From Natronohydrobacter sp. (GTDB taxonomy: Bacteria; Pseudomonadota; Alphaproteobacteria; Rhodobacterales; Rhodobacteraceae), in contig SKIM01000093.1 in the NCBI GenBank assembly GCA_007116445.1, positions 1 through 15,166 on the forward strand: DNA of 15,166 bases, read 5' to 3'. The notes below the pieces were generated by a model that saw only the letters and a list, made by a program, of their open reading frames with translations, searched no databases and had not been told where the DNA came from. The first letter of the stretch is position 1; each line of letters begins with the position of its first letter. The position numbers and the translations under genes were made by a program. Shown here one piece after another: positions 14,336 to 15,166 of this stretch.

Positions 14336-15166
14336 TTACGGCAGTGCCGGAATTTCGATATGCGGCATCTCACCTGTGAGCGCATCCATGAACGCCACCA
14401 GCGCGCCAAGTTCATCCTCGCTGAAATCCTGACCCAGCATCTGCTGGCCCATCAGCTGGATGGCTTCATGCAGTGTCTCGACCGAACCGTTGTTGAAATA
14501 CGGATAGGTCACCGCAACATTCCGAAGTGTCGGCGTGCGGAAGGCGAACATATCTTGTTCGTCGCCCGTTACGAGGAAGCGCCCCTCATCTGTCGAGCCC
14601 GGCAGTTCGAAGCGATGGAAATTGCTGTCCGTCAGGGCAGGCCCATTATGACAAGCCACACAGCCCGCATCGACAAACAGTTTCATCCCATCGACCTGCT
14701 GCGCGGTCATTGCCTGCACATCACCAGCAAGGAACCGGTCCAGCGGCGAGTTGGGCGTGTTCAGCGTGCGCTCGAAAGTCGCGATTGCCAGAGCCACATT
14801 TCCCTGATTGATTGGATCAGGATCGTCCGGAAAGGCCGCAGAAAAGTGCTCGTGATAGATCTCGAACTCCTTCAGCCGCTCGATGGCTTCGGCCAGAGTC
14901 ATGTTCATCTCGATATCGGCCTCGATGGGCCCCAGCGCCTGCCCTTCCAGATCCGGCTCGCGCCCATCCCAGAATTGCGACCCGAGGAAACCCGAGTTCA
15001 GCACAGTTGGCGTGTTGCGTTCACCGACCTGACCACCATGACCCACGGCGCGCGGGATCCGATCGGACCAGCCCAGTGCCGGATTGTGACAGGTGGCGCA
15101 GGAAATCACACCAGAGGACGAAATCCGTGGCTCGAAAAACAGCATCTTGCCCAGTTCGATCTTCTC
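14336..15166 (-). CDS. Di-haem cytochrome c peroxidase / MauG family, N-terminus outside window
   Basis: A periplasmic di-haem enzyme of the bacterial CCP/MauG family, which usually reduces hydrogen peroxide with electrons from a small cytochrome c. The frame runs off the window edge (KIELGKMLFFEPR), so the signal peptide and first residues are missing; 276 residues are visible. Haem motifs are CATCH (fragment residues 23-27) and CVACH (169-173). Family landmarks present are HGGQVGERNTPT (possible loop His ligand at 43), FWDGR, the IEM pair near 86-87, FRTPTLRNV, and the Met at 239 in position for the sixth ligand of the high-potential haem. Oddity: the usual PYFHDG/PYFHNG reads PYFNNG, with Asn at 225 where the family commonly has His. 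Whether it acts as a peroxidase or as a MauG-like oxidase is open. Family assignment is secure. Confidence 0.93.
   Translation of the reverse strand, partial: EKIELGKMLFFEPRISSSGVISCATCHNPALGWSDRIPRAVGHGGQVGERNTPTVLNSGFLGSQFWDGREPDLEGQALGPIEADIEMNMTLAEAIERLKEFEIYHEHFSAAFPDDPDPINQGNVALAIATFERTLNTPNSPLDRFLAGDVQAMTAQQVDGMKLFVDAGCVACHNGPALTDSNFHRFELPGSTDEGRFLVTGDEQDMFAFRTPTLRNVAVTYPYFNNGSVETLHEAIQLMGQQMLGQDFSEDELGALVAFMDALTGEMPHIEIPALP

Overview
The window looks like a chromosomal segment of an alphaproteobacterium, most likely a rhodobacteralean (Paracoccaceae/Roseobacter-type). That placement is inferred from the moderately GC-rich coding bias, the AccD N-terminus (MNWITNYVRP) directly overlapping folC, and the types of cytochrome and surface genes. 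It is not backed by any database search, and I do not assign a genus. No tRNA, rRNA, CRISPR array, insertion sequence or attachment site is visible, and no gap between genes exceeds about 260 bases.

Left part (1-6837): the end of a surface-polysaccharide locus. The C-terminal part of a family 2 glycosyltransferase is followed on the same strand by gmd, fcl, manC and manB. If ManC has its usual two activities, these four genes cover every step from fructose-6-phosphate to GDP-L-fucose, via mannose-6-P, mannose-1-P, GDP-mannose and the GDP-4-keto-6-deoxymannose intermediate. A second family 2 glycosyltransferase on the minus strand converges on manB with only 6 bases between stop codons. Together they suggest a fucose- and/or mannose-containing exopolysaccharide, capsule or O-antigen. 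Export and polymerisation genes are not in view and presumably lie to the left. A perfect TTAA-N7-TTAAC CtrA-type box sits in the last codons of the first glycosyltransferase, upstream of gmd.

Middle (6838-8068): a 257-base divergent intergenic region with an exact 11-base direct repeat and a 10-base palindrome. It leads into an unrecognised, very acidic secreted protein with a Pro/Ala/Gly-rich tail, closed by a strong rho-independent terminator.

Housekeeping part (8143-12855): a cardiolipin synthase (minus), divergent from a CPBP-family intramembrane protease, then accD and folC (plus) with a 4-base stop/start overlap.

Right part (12863-15166), all minus strand: a small outer-membrane beta-barrel protein, a periplasmic class I cytochrome c, and a di-haem cytochrome c peroxidase/MauG-family protein cut by the window end. 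Each of the three is followed by its own hairpin terminator, so they look like separate transcription units. The peroxidase and the cytochrome could still be redox partners.
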